A DNA stretch of 64,000 nt from Symbiodinium natans (lineage: Eukaryota; Sar; Dinophyceae; Suessiales; Symbiodiniaceae): the NCBI GenBank assembly GCA_905221605.1, contig CAJNDS010000103.1, positions 64,001 to 128,000 on the forward strand, written 5' to 3'. The translations under genes were made by a program, and so were the position numbers. The notes below the pieces were generated by a model. The model searched no databases, was not told the DNA's origin, and saw nothing but the letters and a program-made list of their open reading frames with translations. Numbering within the stretch: the first letter of the stretch is position 1; every line of letters begins with the position of its first letter. This document shows, piece after piece, positions 1 to 11,461 of this stretch.

Positions 1-1756
1 GTGGACCCTTTGTGCCAAGTGTGAGTACTGGTTGAAGCGCCGTGATGGGTTTGTTATGTGATTCTCGGCTTCTGGCGTGGCACGATGTGGCTTTTCCTGA
101 GCACTGAGGAATCTGCTGTGGAGAACCGCGAATCTTACCAACAAGGCTGTCAGAACTGAGCATACTGAGCATCCTGACGGAGCAAAGCATCATGTGCGTC
201 ATTTCATCATGTTATGATGGCCGGTTTTGGGTCGAAGTTCGCTCACTGCGCTTGAATCTCCTCGAAACACAATACAAACCAACAATCGAGCATAAGCAAA
301 CAACGAAACGAACAAACTACAAAACCAATTAAACAAACCGAACAAGATCGAACAAGCAACAAAAACAAAACCAAACCAAATAAAGACAAGCACATCCAGC
401 ACCAAAAAGCAAACAAACTAAGCAACAAGCAATTTTGGAACTCTTGAAGCCAGGGCTTAAAGGAGCCTTGTTCCCGGGAGTTCCCGATGTTGCTTTTTGT
501 TCCCCACCCGGTGTGGGGTTGTTAGATTTTGAGCTAAACTCTTCTCTTCGCCCGGTCTACTCCTCGCCCATCACCGGTATCCCACCCCAGAGTGTCCCTG
601 GAGTGCCTAAACCCGTGGCTAAATTCGCATTTTGTTCGTATTCAAGTAGTCTTGAAATGACGAGTATTCGAATCATATGGGCTACTTGGCTACTGTTCTA
701 TTGATTAAATCCGTGTGTAATGAGCAATGAGTTTCGTTTGCAAAAATATAACTCGTGCTCATTAGTATTTCGGCTGTATGTTTGATTATTCTTTTGCGTA
801 AATGGAACAAGCATTATAGGTCTCGATAGGCCTGTTGCATAAAGGGCCCTTTCTGCCCAGGGACACCAAAAGACCTCGAGATCCAAGCCTACCCTTTGGA
901 CCTTCCGGTGTTTGTGGATTTTCCAAATACTATGGCCTGTACTACTCAAAAAGTTTTCTTGAGCTTGTCTAGATATAGTTAATATATGCGGTACTGTATG
1001 TAATTCGTATCTCAACGGTTTTTATAAAGTGTGTAATGACAAGTGTCCTTGTATATCGCACATGGAAATTAAGTTCATATTGTTTTTAGCTGTATTCAGT
1101 AGGCACGAAAGGGTACTGCACCAATACTTCATTCGCGTATGGTTGGTGGTTAATCAATACTTGGCCTAGAAAGACCACTATTTGTGACGGGGGGCTATTT
1201 GCCAGACAAAACAGTATTTGCTTAGAAAATGTATGATTTGTCTGGAGCAACTCAATAGTCCAACAAAAATTCGGATTGTTCTCTTCATCTTCATATCGCC
1301 TTGGAAGATGCGACGTATAGATGAATCCAATGCGCTTATCGGCCTGTGAGGTGGGGGTCCCAATAGCTACCCTTCATTGCCGTCGTTGAGTTAAGAAACA
1401 CTACGCGCTCGGGCATGACTTCAACGACGTGCTCACATGCTCCACACACACGAAACACAAAACTCCACACTTTCTATACGCCGTTGCATTCGCTGCAAAG
1501 TGAACAGTAGAAAATTCGCGCAGCGGATGGATTTCGGCCCTAAACTGGCCTGTCCCAGAAGAGCCCCGACCACCCTGTCAGAGAGGAAGCGCAATAGCAT
1601 GTGTCTCCGGCTCGAATATTTGCAGGGATTACATACATCGTTCTGATTTGCACAGTCATGGCAGGGCACTACGTGCGCATCACATCATCGAAGCCAACAA
1701 CAATATGTGCAAAACAACGTACATGACTAGACATGTCCGAAAAGTCACGCACCCAC

Positions 1757-1866
1757 ATATGTATATGTATATATGTATACATGTATATATATATGTATTT
1801 ATATATGTACTACCTGTATGTTTTATCTACGTATGTATGTACGCATGCATGTATGAAGTATGCATG
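1757..1866. repeat. TATG/TA-rich microsatellite
   Basis: Imperfect repeats of ATATGTAT and related steps run for about 110 bases and pass into GTATGTACGCATGCATGT. The overlapping open frames rich in Tyr, Met, Cys and Ile are by-products of the repeat. Confidence 0.85.
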
Positions 1867-3438
1867 TACGTATGGGTGTGATGCTGAAACCAGTGCTATC
1901 CAGAACATGCTGTCTTGCACTGTGACACCTTGTGCACATCGACTCGCCGCCTTCAGAATTTGGCCAGTGCACCCTTGCCATGGCATATGTCATGCCCCGA
2001 CAATGCGTATTTCCGTGGCTGCTAGCATTGCATCCCTCTCCAAAGCAACCATGCGGTATTTCCGTAAGCACACCTTCTGGGATACATTCCGTTTTGCCCA
2101 ATGGAAAGCACAGAGCGAACCTGTTTGCGCCAATGTAAACACCTACATCTACACGCGCGGATGTGCTCCCCAATGTAACATGGAACGCACGGACCTTTCA
2201 CGCAAAGCAGGCAAAGAAAAACCCTGAAAAACGCAGCCTCAAATACTGTAACAAACGTGCTCTTCCTCGGCCCTGCAAGCCGGATCCGGCAACTAGGGCC
2301 AACATCTTGAATATTCTTGCATTACGAAAGAATCCGAAAAAGACAACCTGCAGAATCTGACTCCATGAAGTTTGAACAACTGCCTTGCACCCGAACCCAA
2401 AAGCCGTCTCCATGGAGGTGGGTCTTCTCAAGTCCTGGCCCGAGATTGCGCGAGAACTGAGTGTTAGAGGTGGAGCTGAGGCCTGTTTGGGGGGATGGAT
2501 TTGTTAATTAGGGATGTTAGGGCTTAGTGTAACTAGGGATGTTTAGGGCTTAGTGTCTTGACATTGTCGGGGCTGTTCAAGGTCACCACCCCTGCATGTG
2601 CAAGTGCCGGTAGAGCATAATCTGAATTGAGCCGGTGAGTTGTCCTCTACAGCGCAAGGTTGCGAGGCGTGCTGAGAAGCTGTCGAAACCACATTGCGCA
2701 TGCATATCATGCATCATCAGGCGTCCCAAGCCGTCAAGAAAGCTGCTTCACACCCGCCGTGTATCGCACAGGTGGATTGGCACGCAACACGAAGCTTTTG
2801 GGAGCAGCTTGGCAAAAGCGGTGGCCCCCTCGAGGTGTCTAAGCCTTCAGCACATCTTAGACTCTAGCTGCTGTAGCCCCAAGGATGGTCACCTTCGTTG
2901 CCTTCGCGAGGCAGGGTGTAAGGCACGGACTGTTGCCGGCGGAGGTGCAGTGGCAGCATTGGATGGCAATGACTGCGCGTCGGGGCTGACTTTGTGCTTC
3001 CGAGTCCCTATTTAACCTTACAGTAGATACTTTTGCAGCCCAACCTGCCCCAAGGAGCAGAGCGAGTGCCTTGGCGGGCACATGGGCCAACCGACGAAGC
3101 TTCTTTGGAATGTTAAAACAACTGAAAGCTTTATCAGACAGTTCAGCAGAGTATCTCTACCTGAGGCAGAACTTGGCCCAAGTCACTCGCAACCTGCGAA
3201 GCATCTGGGACACGAAGTTCTGTTCACCGGGAGCGTTGGGTGGCTTGAAACTTGGCAGAAGATGGAAGGGAGTGAGCTTAGGTGAGCTAGCTCCGGGCGG
3301 GCTGAAAGTCACGAAAGCTAGCTCTGTGGAGCTGGCGGGAGTTGTCGTTTACCCATGCACTGGTATTCACCTTGTTAAGAAGCTTCCAGGGAAAAAAAGG
3401 GTTCCACACCTTAACAGGTCCGAAACCCAAGACTTAAG

Positions 3439-3655
3439 GTGGGGGTGGGGGGGGGGGCCCCCCCCCCCCCCCCCCTCACCTCACATGAAGCATTTTGGAA
3501 GGATAAGGTGCCGGCGCCCCCCCCCCCCCCCCCTCTCCTTTAAGGTGGTTGCGTGTGGGATAAGGTAGGGGGGGGGGGGGCCCCCCCCCCCTGCCACCTT
3601 CAGGTCCCCCCCCCGCCCCCCCCCCACCCCACCCCAAGGTCCTCCCCCGCCCCCA
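3439..3655. repeat. G-run/C-run palindromes
   Basis: A G-run (3439-3457, one T inside) is followed at once by a C-run (3458-3475). A second C-run lies at 3517-3533. A second G-run/C-run palindrome is at 3568-3591, then a C-rich tail to 3655. Each G/C pair can fold into a perfect hairpin or form quadruplex/i-motif structures. Poly-Pro and poly-Gly open frames here are artefacts. Exact run lengths are open to sequencing error. Confidence 0.85.
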
Positions 3656-6251
3656 CAGTCACCATGCTCTGAAGGTCTGTGGTACTTTGCAGAGGTCGTA
3701 CTGAACAGAGCGTCCCTGTACCTAAACTTCGTTTGCGACACGGGGTTCCAGCGGGGGGAAGCAAGGGGGCTGAAGGAGTTTAGGGCTTCAGATTTCGAGT
3801 TTAGGGGTCTTCGATCTTACCTGACTAACCGGTTGAGTCTCTACATGGACTCAATCGTGCTTGTTAACAGCTGCTCAAACATGCATTCGAGACTGAAGCT
3901 GCAGCTTGGAGCAGCGATACCCATTCTGCATGTGCACGCCATCAAACTTGGGGGAGCCGTGTGCTTTGGGTCTTACCAAGATATCACATCAACATAACCC
4001 GAAACCGCTTCACTCCACCCCCCTGCGGTGACTAGCTTTCGTAGCCCCTTCTCAAGTTGCTGCTCGTGAGAGAGCTAAGGAAACAAGAGCACTTGACGCG
4101 CTTAGGTGTCCGGGATCCTGTCTCTTTGCTGCAATTCATGACGGAGATGTGCTTCAGAATCCCCCCCCCCATGTACGCCAACTTAAGCTGCTGCTAATGC
4201 TGAGTATCCGGAACATGAATCGGCTCCCTTCCCGGACACCTCAGTCCAATGCCTTGTCTCCAGAATGGATGAGTGAAATCATTCCGCGTTTGGGTATGCT
4301 GGGGGTTCATGAGATCTAGCATACTGCTCGTCGCTACGCTACCAGGTGTCCATAGCGATGGCACACCTAGACAAGCAGTCGGTTGTGGATTCGAACTTTG
4401 GCTGCACTAGAAGCGATTGGCAAGACTGTAGAGCGTGTGAGGTATGGCGTGTCAGAAGATCTCCAGGGCAAGGCTCCACCAACAAAAACGGTTGATCTGT
4501 CCTCAGAATGGACTTGGAACCGACGGCAGCTGAAAGCAGGGTCGGTGCCGCCACGACAGTGTTGCCCAGTGCTAGTCAGGGCAGTAGGCCACATTGGGTC
4601 AGGGCCAATTGCCGTACGAAGGTGCGCATACAGGCACTCTCAACTCAGCTTAGATTTAAGCCGTCATGCTAACAGAGTGCTACCATGTTTGCTCTTCCAT
4701 AAGTCGAGTTCGGGTCGCCCTGTGGCAGCGTATGGAGGTGAGTTGTTCTGCCCTCCTGTCTCAAGCCTCGGCAGCCCTGCCACGATACTTGCGGTTCAAC
4801 TTGTGGTGGCCTTAGGCTTCAATGCGTGTGGATAGCTCGGCAGATGCTGAGGATGTGGAGGAAATGGATGGTTTTGCACGTCAAGATGGACGACCTCGGC
4901 AATGCCAGGACAAGATGTGAACTTGCGTATCTGTTTCCCACATGTTCCCACCAGCCTGCGGGCTTGCTTCTGCAGTGGTGACTGCACTGGTGACCGCTAC
5001 GTACTCAGCTGCTCGCTGTGAGGCAGAAGGCAGAGAAGTTGAAGGAGTTCTCACAGTTGCTGAAAGAGCACTCCTGCAACTTGACTGCCCGGGTGTGAGT
5101 TGTCCCAAGGCTCCAGCTAAGGGACGGTGGTTTGTCACGGGGAAAGCAGTTTCTGTATGGATCTAAGGCAACTGCATGTGCTACGACCGATGTGGCAACC
5201 TAGAGGCCGCTTTTTTCTCCAGAGTGGCTTCGAGATATTGTTGAGCCTACTGAGCCGCTGCGTGCTACTTGCATGTCATCGCTACCTTCTGCCTGGAGTG
5301 GCCTGGAGTACGAAGAACCACAGCACACAGCAACTCACTCCTGGACAAAGGCAAAAAAAGAAGTACCCTGAGTTACAGCACATAATGAAGAGCATCGACG
5401 AGCACAATGAGCGCATGAGTCACGCAGGCCTCGGCCTTCACGACCTGCAATCCACTCATTCCAGGATCACCGGAGGACATAGCCTGAGACTACCGAGTGG
5501 ATCGTCGCGGGAACTGTTCATGCAGATCTTTTGCGTGCAGGAGAGGATTCAGAGACTGAATGTGACTCTGTCTGCTCGTCAAGTCATCGCCGACCGAGCT
5601 ACTTGACTGCATTGCCGTGCGTGCCCGTCAGTGTGGCTCAGGTCCAAGCTCTCATCTGAAGTGTCTTCGCAATGCCAGTGCAGGAATCGCCCAAAGCTCC
5701 AATGACTGCGTAAGGTACATCGGGCCGGCCAGACCTTCCAAGATGCAGAGCTGCCACGCGACTTCAGACATGTGCCTAGTTGGGTCTTTTAAAGCCCATA
5801 GCCTCTTTCGGATCGTGTCCTGGCTATGGAGCACCGTGACCACCGGTAGCTTCACGAAACAGCTGCTATCAGATGCTCTCCGTTTGGATCGGCGGTGCGT
5901 TTGGTGCTCCATGTCTGGTCTTCAGGTCTATTCGCCAACTCCCCGGACGCGGAGGTTGCCGCTCCCAACTTCTTCTGAAGTCAAAGAATGGGTGCCCGGG
6001 ATCGCAAGCTGGAGTATGTGGAACTGTGGGTTGGTAAATGTTGGGATGAGCCTCGGCCGTTAAGGTCGTACCGAAGCATCAGGGGCTACCTGTCTCAGTG
6101 CGACGTCCCCCACCACTTCAACAAGAGCAAAGGCCAGATGCCCACACGCTCGGGCACGTTCGCATGTTGGCTCCTCCCCTTTTGCTCCGCAAGACTCCTC
6201 GACCTTCTTGGTTGCATGGATTCTTGGTTGCAGAAGATTTCATGTGCCAGG

Positions 6252-6513
6252 TGACGGTGACGACCTCGAGATCACGCTGTGGAGTGCGAAGGGCTCAATG
6301 CAGCCATTCAGTTGGGAGGCCTACAAAGACTCGGCACAGGTCTATGCGTGGCACCCCCGCGACTCTTTTGAAGACTTTTCCGACGACTTGTCGGACGACT
6401 TGTCGGATAGCTTCGGCGAAGACGACTGGGAAGCGCTGCATGACATACTGGACGACATCATCGGCGAGGAACAAGAGTCAGAAGAGGACCCCGCCGTGTT
6501 GACGACGGGTTGA
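6252..6513 (+). CDS. probable last exon, acidic C-terminus
   Basis: After an AG at 6250-6251 the frame reads DGDDLEITLWSAKGSM, then a Trp/Tyr-containing segment (SWEAYKDSAQVYAWHP) and an acidic tail with FSDDLSDDLSDSFGEDDWE to a stop at 6511-6513. The acidic tail comes partly from a 12-base repeat (gacgacttgtcg). Composition and the clean acceptor look like real coding, but I do not recognise the family and find no partner exon. The antisense frame is also open and rich in Ser/Lys, which is expected from an acidic sense strand. Confidence 0.45.
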
Positions 6514-9500
6514 CCCATTGAGCGGACAGGCTGGAGAAGCGAAGCTCCATTGCGGATCTGCTGAGGCCAGCCACAGGCTGGTCTGGGTTGGAGCTCGAGC
6601 CGACGCAAACAATCTTGTCTTTGATTCTGCTCAGTTCGTGCGCTCACCTGGTACTGGTGTAACAGCAGCAGCCCCGTGCGACGAAAGGTAAGGTTCATGA
6701 TTCATGACGATTGTTTGGCAACATATCCCTTGCAGCTTTGCAGCTTCTTAGTTCCGTCATGACATGGCTTTAGCGCTTCACGTGCTTGTTGTCTTGCTCA
6801 TGCACGAAGCCCACCCACCACCCGGCATTCCCAATCATTCCCAGTCATTCCCAATCAAATCTACGCAAGCCATCCTCAGATGCCATGGGTGGGAAGCCTG
6901 TCGGAAAGGGTGGCAAGGCCTACGGCGGCCGTGGGATTGTCAAGGGCAGCCCAGGCCACGTGGCTTCACTTCTCTCGGGGAAGCACGTTTGCTTGAATTG
7001 TTGGGTTAGCCCTGGAAGCGCGCGTGCGGGTGTGTTTGTTTGCCTGCTTGCTTGCTTGCTTGTTTGTTTGCTTGCTTGCTTGTTTTGTTTGCTTGTGTGG
7101 GTGTGTGTTTGATTGGGTTTGTTACACCTTCGAGCACGAAAGTACGTGAATGAAGTGAGGACTTGCAAACTAAGACACGTTGCTGCCGAGGTTGAGATAA
7201 TGTCTATCGCTCACATCATGACGGGGTGTGCTGGCTCGTGGGTTTGGGGGAGTTTGGGTGTGACAGGCTGCAGGATATGACAGGAGAGATGCCGACACTA
7301 GTTCTAGGCTGCGGCGATGCGTCCACATGGAGAGCTACCCCCCGAGGCAAAGGCAGAGGCAAGCCAGGATTTCGCCGAGAAGCCGCTTGGTCGAACGACC
7401 AGAGGTTGACAGCTCAGGGCTATGTAAGTTTTTGCCTTAAACCCAAGACAGTTTCGCTACTGAAGTGTTCTCACCCTTGTGATCCTTCGTTGATGGACCT
7501 TGCAGGAGGGCAGGCCTCACGATGGCAGTGCCAAAACCGAGCCTTGGCTTGCAGACGGGAGCTGAGGGGTTGTAGCGGTTTCAGGGGGCTTTTTGAATCG
7601 TTCGCTGGGATTGGGAGCACCGAATGCAAGGAGTCGCTGAAAGCCCAGTTCCTCCACAAGCAGCGAGGTGGGCAGGGTGCTCCTAACATGGAGCCAGTTT
7701 CAGCAGACACGCATGCAGTTTGGAGTGAAGGGCTTCAAGTAAGAGCCGGATGTGACAAGGTGCTGTTGTTCCCTTGGTCAGGAGATGACCCAGCTCATGA
7801 TTCCCAACCCAGGGAATTGGCTTCTTGATTACAGCCCGAAGTGCATGGAGTTCTGAATGAAGCTGCTGCTGGTGTGTCATGTTGCACCCATTCCTCCTGC
7901 TTGCTGTGCGCCGTAGCCGTCGAGTCGGCGAAACCAAGGAGAACGAAGATAAAGCCAAAGTCCTCAGGGACAAATTGATGATGCTTGCTTGGTCAAGATT
8001 ACCCACCGGATCAGGAAGTTTTTTGTTTGGGATGAATAGCCACGAAATCTGGTTTGCCCTGTACTGCATGGGGGGAGTGCAGAAAGTCAGGGGGGGTCTC
8101 GATGTCTAGCCAAGGCGCAAGAAGCAGGAGCAGAAGAAGCACGAGGCAAAATGCGAAAGCCGAAGAAATTTCGGGAATCCTCCGGAATACTCCAGGAAGA
8201 GGTGTATAAAGCGATAAGTTGCTTGCTGCGTGTGTTTCCTTGAAGTTTGCAGGTCGGCCGCCTCCATGACTCTGCGAGACACAGCACGCCCACGGAGCCT
8301 CGGCAATATTGTCGGGGAAAAAGAAATTCGGGGCAGACCTGAGGAATCAATGCCATTCAGACGGCCTCGAGACCTGAAGTGGAGTCCGAAGGTGTCGTCC
8401 CAATTCTGCAGCTCAGGTGGACCTCTCATCTGACGAGCCTCGTTCCGTCACGCAGGTGCCGCAGCCAGCAAGTCCACATGCTCAGATACCCGTAGCGAGA
8501 TTTTCAAAAGCCTTTCTCAACCGTGGCTGCCTTCATCTCTTAGGCGCCGGAGAAGGCCCGCTTCGCCACGGCTGGCGCTGCTGCTCGCGGCGCTGCAGTC
8601 TTAAGCACCTTGGTGACATGGGCCTACATGTCTACATGGACATGAATGGATATGCTGTGGATATGCCTTGAACCTTCCAGGCGCTTCTACGGACTCGAAG
8701 ACGCGAATCCAGTCTGCAGACGGTGTCATGATATTCGCGACTTGTGAGTACTTGGATTGTTGGACAATCTGGCCCCAACCACTGTCGCAATCCTTTCCGA
8801 GGTGTTGTGGAAGTGGAGGTGCATGGGAGGAAGGGTGGTGGGAATGATACGGCAGGATTGCAGCGTGAGCATCTCGTTCCAAATCAGCCATCGCGCCAAA
8901 ACCCGAAATGCGGCCCGAAATTCCCTTTTGCGAGGCGACGTCCAGTCCGACAGACACGCCGCCTCTCAATGATGAGGCGGGGGTTCAGACTCAGTGGCTC
9001 CCATTTTGCCCCGCGCTCGTCCCTGCGAATCCAGGAGCGCAAGAAGCAGCTCCGTGGCCAGCGCTTCGCGCAGCCCACGGGCCTGGGGCTGAACTAGACG
9101 AGACGCATCTAGATCACCTAGAAACATCGAGGGAGCACCTGGCAACTCCTAGAGTCTAGGGCTTTGCCCAAGCTGGGAAAAACAGTCCTGGCATCTGCCA
9201 GGTTTCAACACACATCAACAATTTCGCACCCCTGGATTCGAGGTGCGGCGCCTTCGCCAGGCCTGAAACCGACCGGCGTTCTCCCGGGTGCCGCGCTCGA
9301 CTGTTGCATGAGCATCAGGATGTTCATTTTCAGTGGCCTTCTCTGCTAGGGAACTTGGCCTTCTTTGCTAGGGAACTTCTTGGATAAGCGTCATGCATGA
9401 AGCACCCGCCATGTGTTGCGGCGGCTGCTGTTCATGCACTTTCTGTGGGTCGCACACCAATGCGACATCCCGCCTGCCACTCCAAATCCATCACCCTTTG

Positions 9501-11461
9501 CTTCGAATACCCGGAAGCTTCGTGGTTTGCCAGGTGCCGTGAGTTCTCCCGAGCCGATCTCACCAGGCCAGGCCGACTGCAGTTGCAAGATTCTGCAGGG
9601 TCGATGTACTAGCTGTGGGGACTTCATGTGCCCCTGGAGGTTCGGATGTGGCCACGAACTTACTGTACCATCTCGGTCCCATGTTAGTCATGGGTCGATG
9701 GATTGTCGTCCGGATGAGATGCCGCCAAAGGGCTCATATTATGGTCTCACCTAGGCCACGTGTGAACCCCTAAAAGCAATGAGCTGCCGAATCCCGGTGC
9801 TGAGGCGTCGCTCAGAACGGGCAGGCCATGAGCCCAGGTTGGAGGTGTGCCTCCTGTAGAACCTGAGATTGAACCTAAAGACTTGATGTCTCTGCCCCAC
9901 CCAGGAAAGAGATTGCAAAGCCAGGCCATGGTGCAGGCATGGACCTGGAGGGAGGATGTTTATGGCCACAAGTAGGCCGAAGCCCAACACATTCAAGGAA
10001 CACCGTGCCCAGAGATGCCTCACACTCACATGGACAGATATGGACATATGGACAGCACATCAGTCCAGAACCACCAGCACATCCCCCAAGCCATTAACCT
10101 CGAAAGCTATTGGGCTCTTTCGGACCTGCGATGTGACCTGCAAACCCTGGAGCAGATTGATCGCTAGGCGTTGCGGGCGCCGGCCCCGCAAAGGCGCTGG
10201 CCCAGGCAGCCCAGGCATCTGCCTCGGCTGCGGCGTCGGCGACGAAGCGCGGCCTGGAAGCAGAGAAGTGTCAGGAATCCCATCTTCAATTTTTCTTTGG
10301 GCAAGTTAAGACGTTTTAAGGTTCGAGGAAGCTTGGGCTTTCCAAAAGCACCATGTCCAGAGCTCCCTCCAACTCCACACACCGCACAATTGAGATGCCC
10401 GAGCCACGTTCGTGAGATGCCACGTTCCAAAAGCCGCATGGACTGAGCTTCATAGTGAAAGGGGGGAAAGGGAGAAGATTGGAACTTCACAGTTGAAATC
10501 ACGGCGGTAGCTAGTGGTGGCTGGTGGTGGTGGCGATGGTGGGCTGACCATAGGCGGTGCACGTGCAGCCTGTTCATTGCTTCAGGTGTCCCTGTCGTTG
10601 CTCCGCAGCGGACGGCCTCCTGGCTTCTTTGCGTGTCTACTGGTCTTCTTTGGAATGCACTTCGCTTTTGGACACGAGTCATGCAGCATGTGAAAATCCC
10701 AGTGCGCGTGGTGGAAAGATGTGAGACAAAAGCCCGCTGATAACTGAGGCAGCCAGGGTTCCGGAACCACCCCCACCGCGGAGAAGTGAGGCGCTGGCGA
10801 ATCACAGATGCACGCTGCGCTTGCAGGGAGACTGAGAGAGAAAGAGAGTTCGTGTATCTTGCAAATTGCAAATGCTTTCTGTGCAGCAGGTTTGCGGAAA
10901 GTTGGCATTCGGGATTTAGCGGGTGTGCAGCCACTCAACGAGCTTAGGAGGTGCCACAGTCGCCGTTGAGTGGTTGTCTCGCTTAAAAAACTGGGATTTG
11001 AGCCATCTGTGTGGCAGGTTCTTGCCCAGGGGTGTTTGGTTGCCCGAATCTGACGCAGCTTCAAAAGCGACCTTCCGTAGCTTTAGTACGCTGGACGCAT
11101 CTTGCATCGAGTGCGCCGGGTGTGCGACTGCACAGAGGGTGGGGTGTGGCCTCGAGCCTTCACATCCGCAGGAGGAACACAAAGAAGAAGCAGAAGAAAA
11201 TGAGTTGCGGGCGGGGCTCCAGCGGGGGAGCACAGGAGCAGAGTTGGGGTCGGGCACTGGATCTGATCGGAGATCATCAACAAGTCCGTGCAGTGACGGG
11301 GAGGCAAAACAGGCCGTCCACGTCGGTCAGTTCACTCCAGCAGGGTTGATGCCCGGAGGAAAGGCCCCCGGGGCTGGACCTCCATGCTCGAAGGAAAGAA
11401 AGCGAGAGAGATAGGAACATAGAGCCAGTGGACAGGAACGCGGAGAGAACGGAAGTTTCAG
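6514..11461. other. mostly non-coding, a few possible exons
   Basis: No family could be assigned. Possible coding pieces on the + strand are 6882-7010 (starts MGGKPVGKGGKAYGG, Gly/Lys-rich), 8107-8240 (AKAQEAGAEEARGKMRK, charged) and 10165-10275 (Ala-rich, AGAGPAKALAQAAQASAS). A CTTG/TTTG repeat lies at about 7030-7125. The 200-residue open frame at 7226-7828 lacks any motif and is not supported. Confidence 0.35.
7030..7125. repeat. CTTG/TTTG simple repeat
   Basis: Runs of gcttgcttgcttg and tttgtttg extend for about 95 bases. The complementary strand resembles the A/C-rich low-complexity stretch at 285-425. Confidence 0.8.

Larger units (their letters stand above)
1..6245. other. gene-poor stretch with simple repeats
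   Basis: No recognisable gene was found. The stretch holds an A/C-rich low-complexity run (about 285-425), a TATG/TA-rich microsatellite (1757-1866), TTAGGG-like fragments (about 2505-2560 and 3775-3830) and a cluster of G and C homopolymers (3439-3655). Open frames between 4.4 and 6.1 kb, for example 4383-4835 and 5127-5606, have no family motif and are probably chance. A lysine-rich run at 5350-5430 is the most protein-like piece, but I cannot support it as an exon. Confidence 0.5.

Noticed and set aside
199-428. Two overlapping minus-strand hydrophobic frames
   Set aside because: They are translations of an A/C-rich low-complexity run, which always gives Phe/Leu/Val/Cys codons on the other strand.
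3071-3741. Pro- and Gly-rich frames
   Set aside because: They arise from homopolymers whose lengths are uncertain.
7226-7828. 200-codon + frame
   Set aside because: Composition is uneven, with no motif, no splice context and no homologue recalled.
10164-10934. 256-codon minus frame
   Set aside because: No motif; high Arg/Ser/His content typical of antisense GC-rich DNA; an Ala-rich + frame lies opposite.
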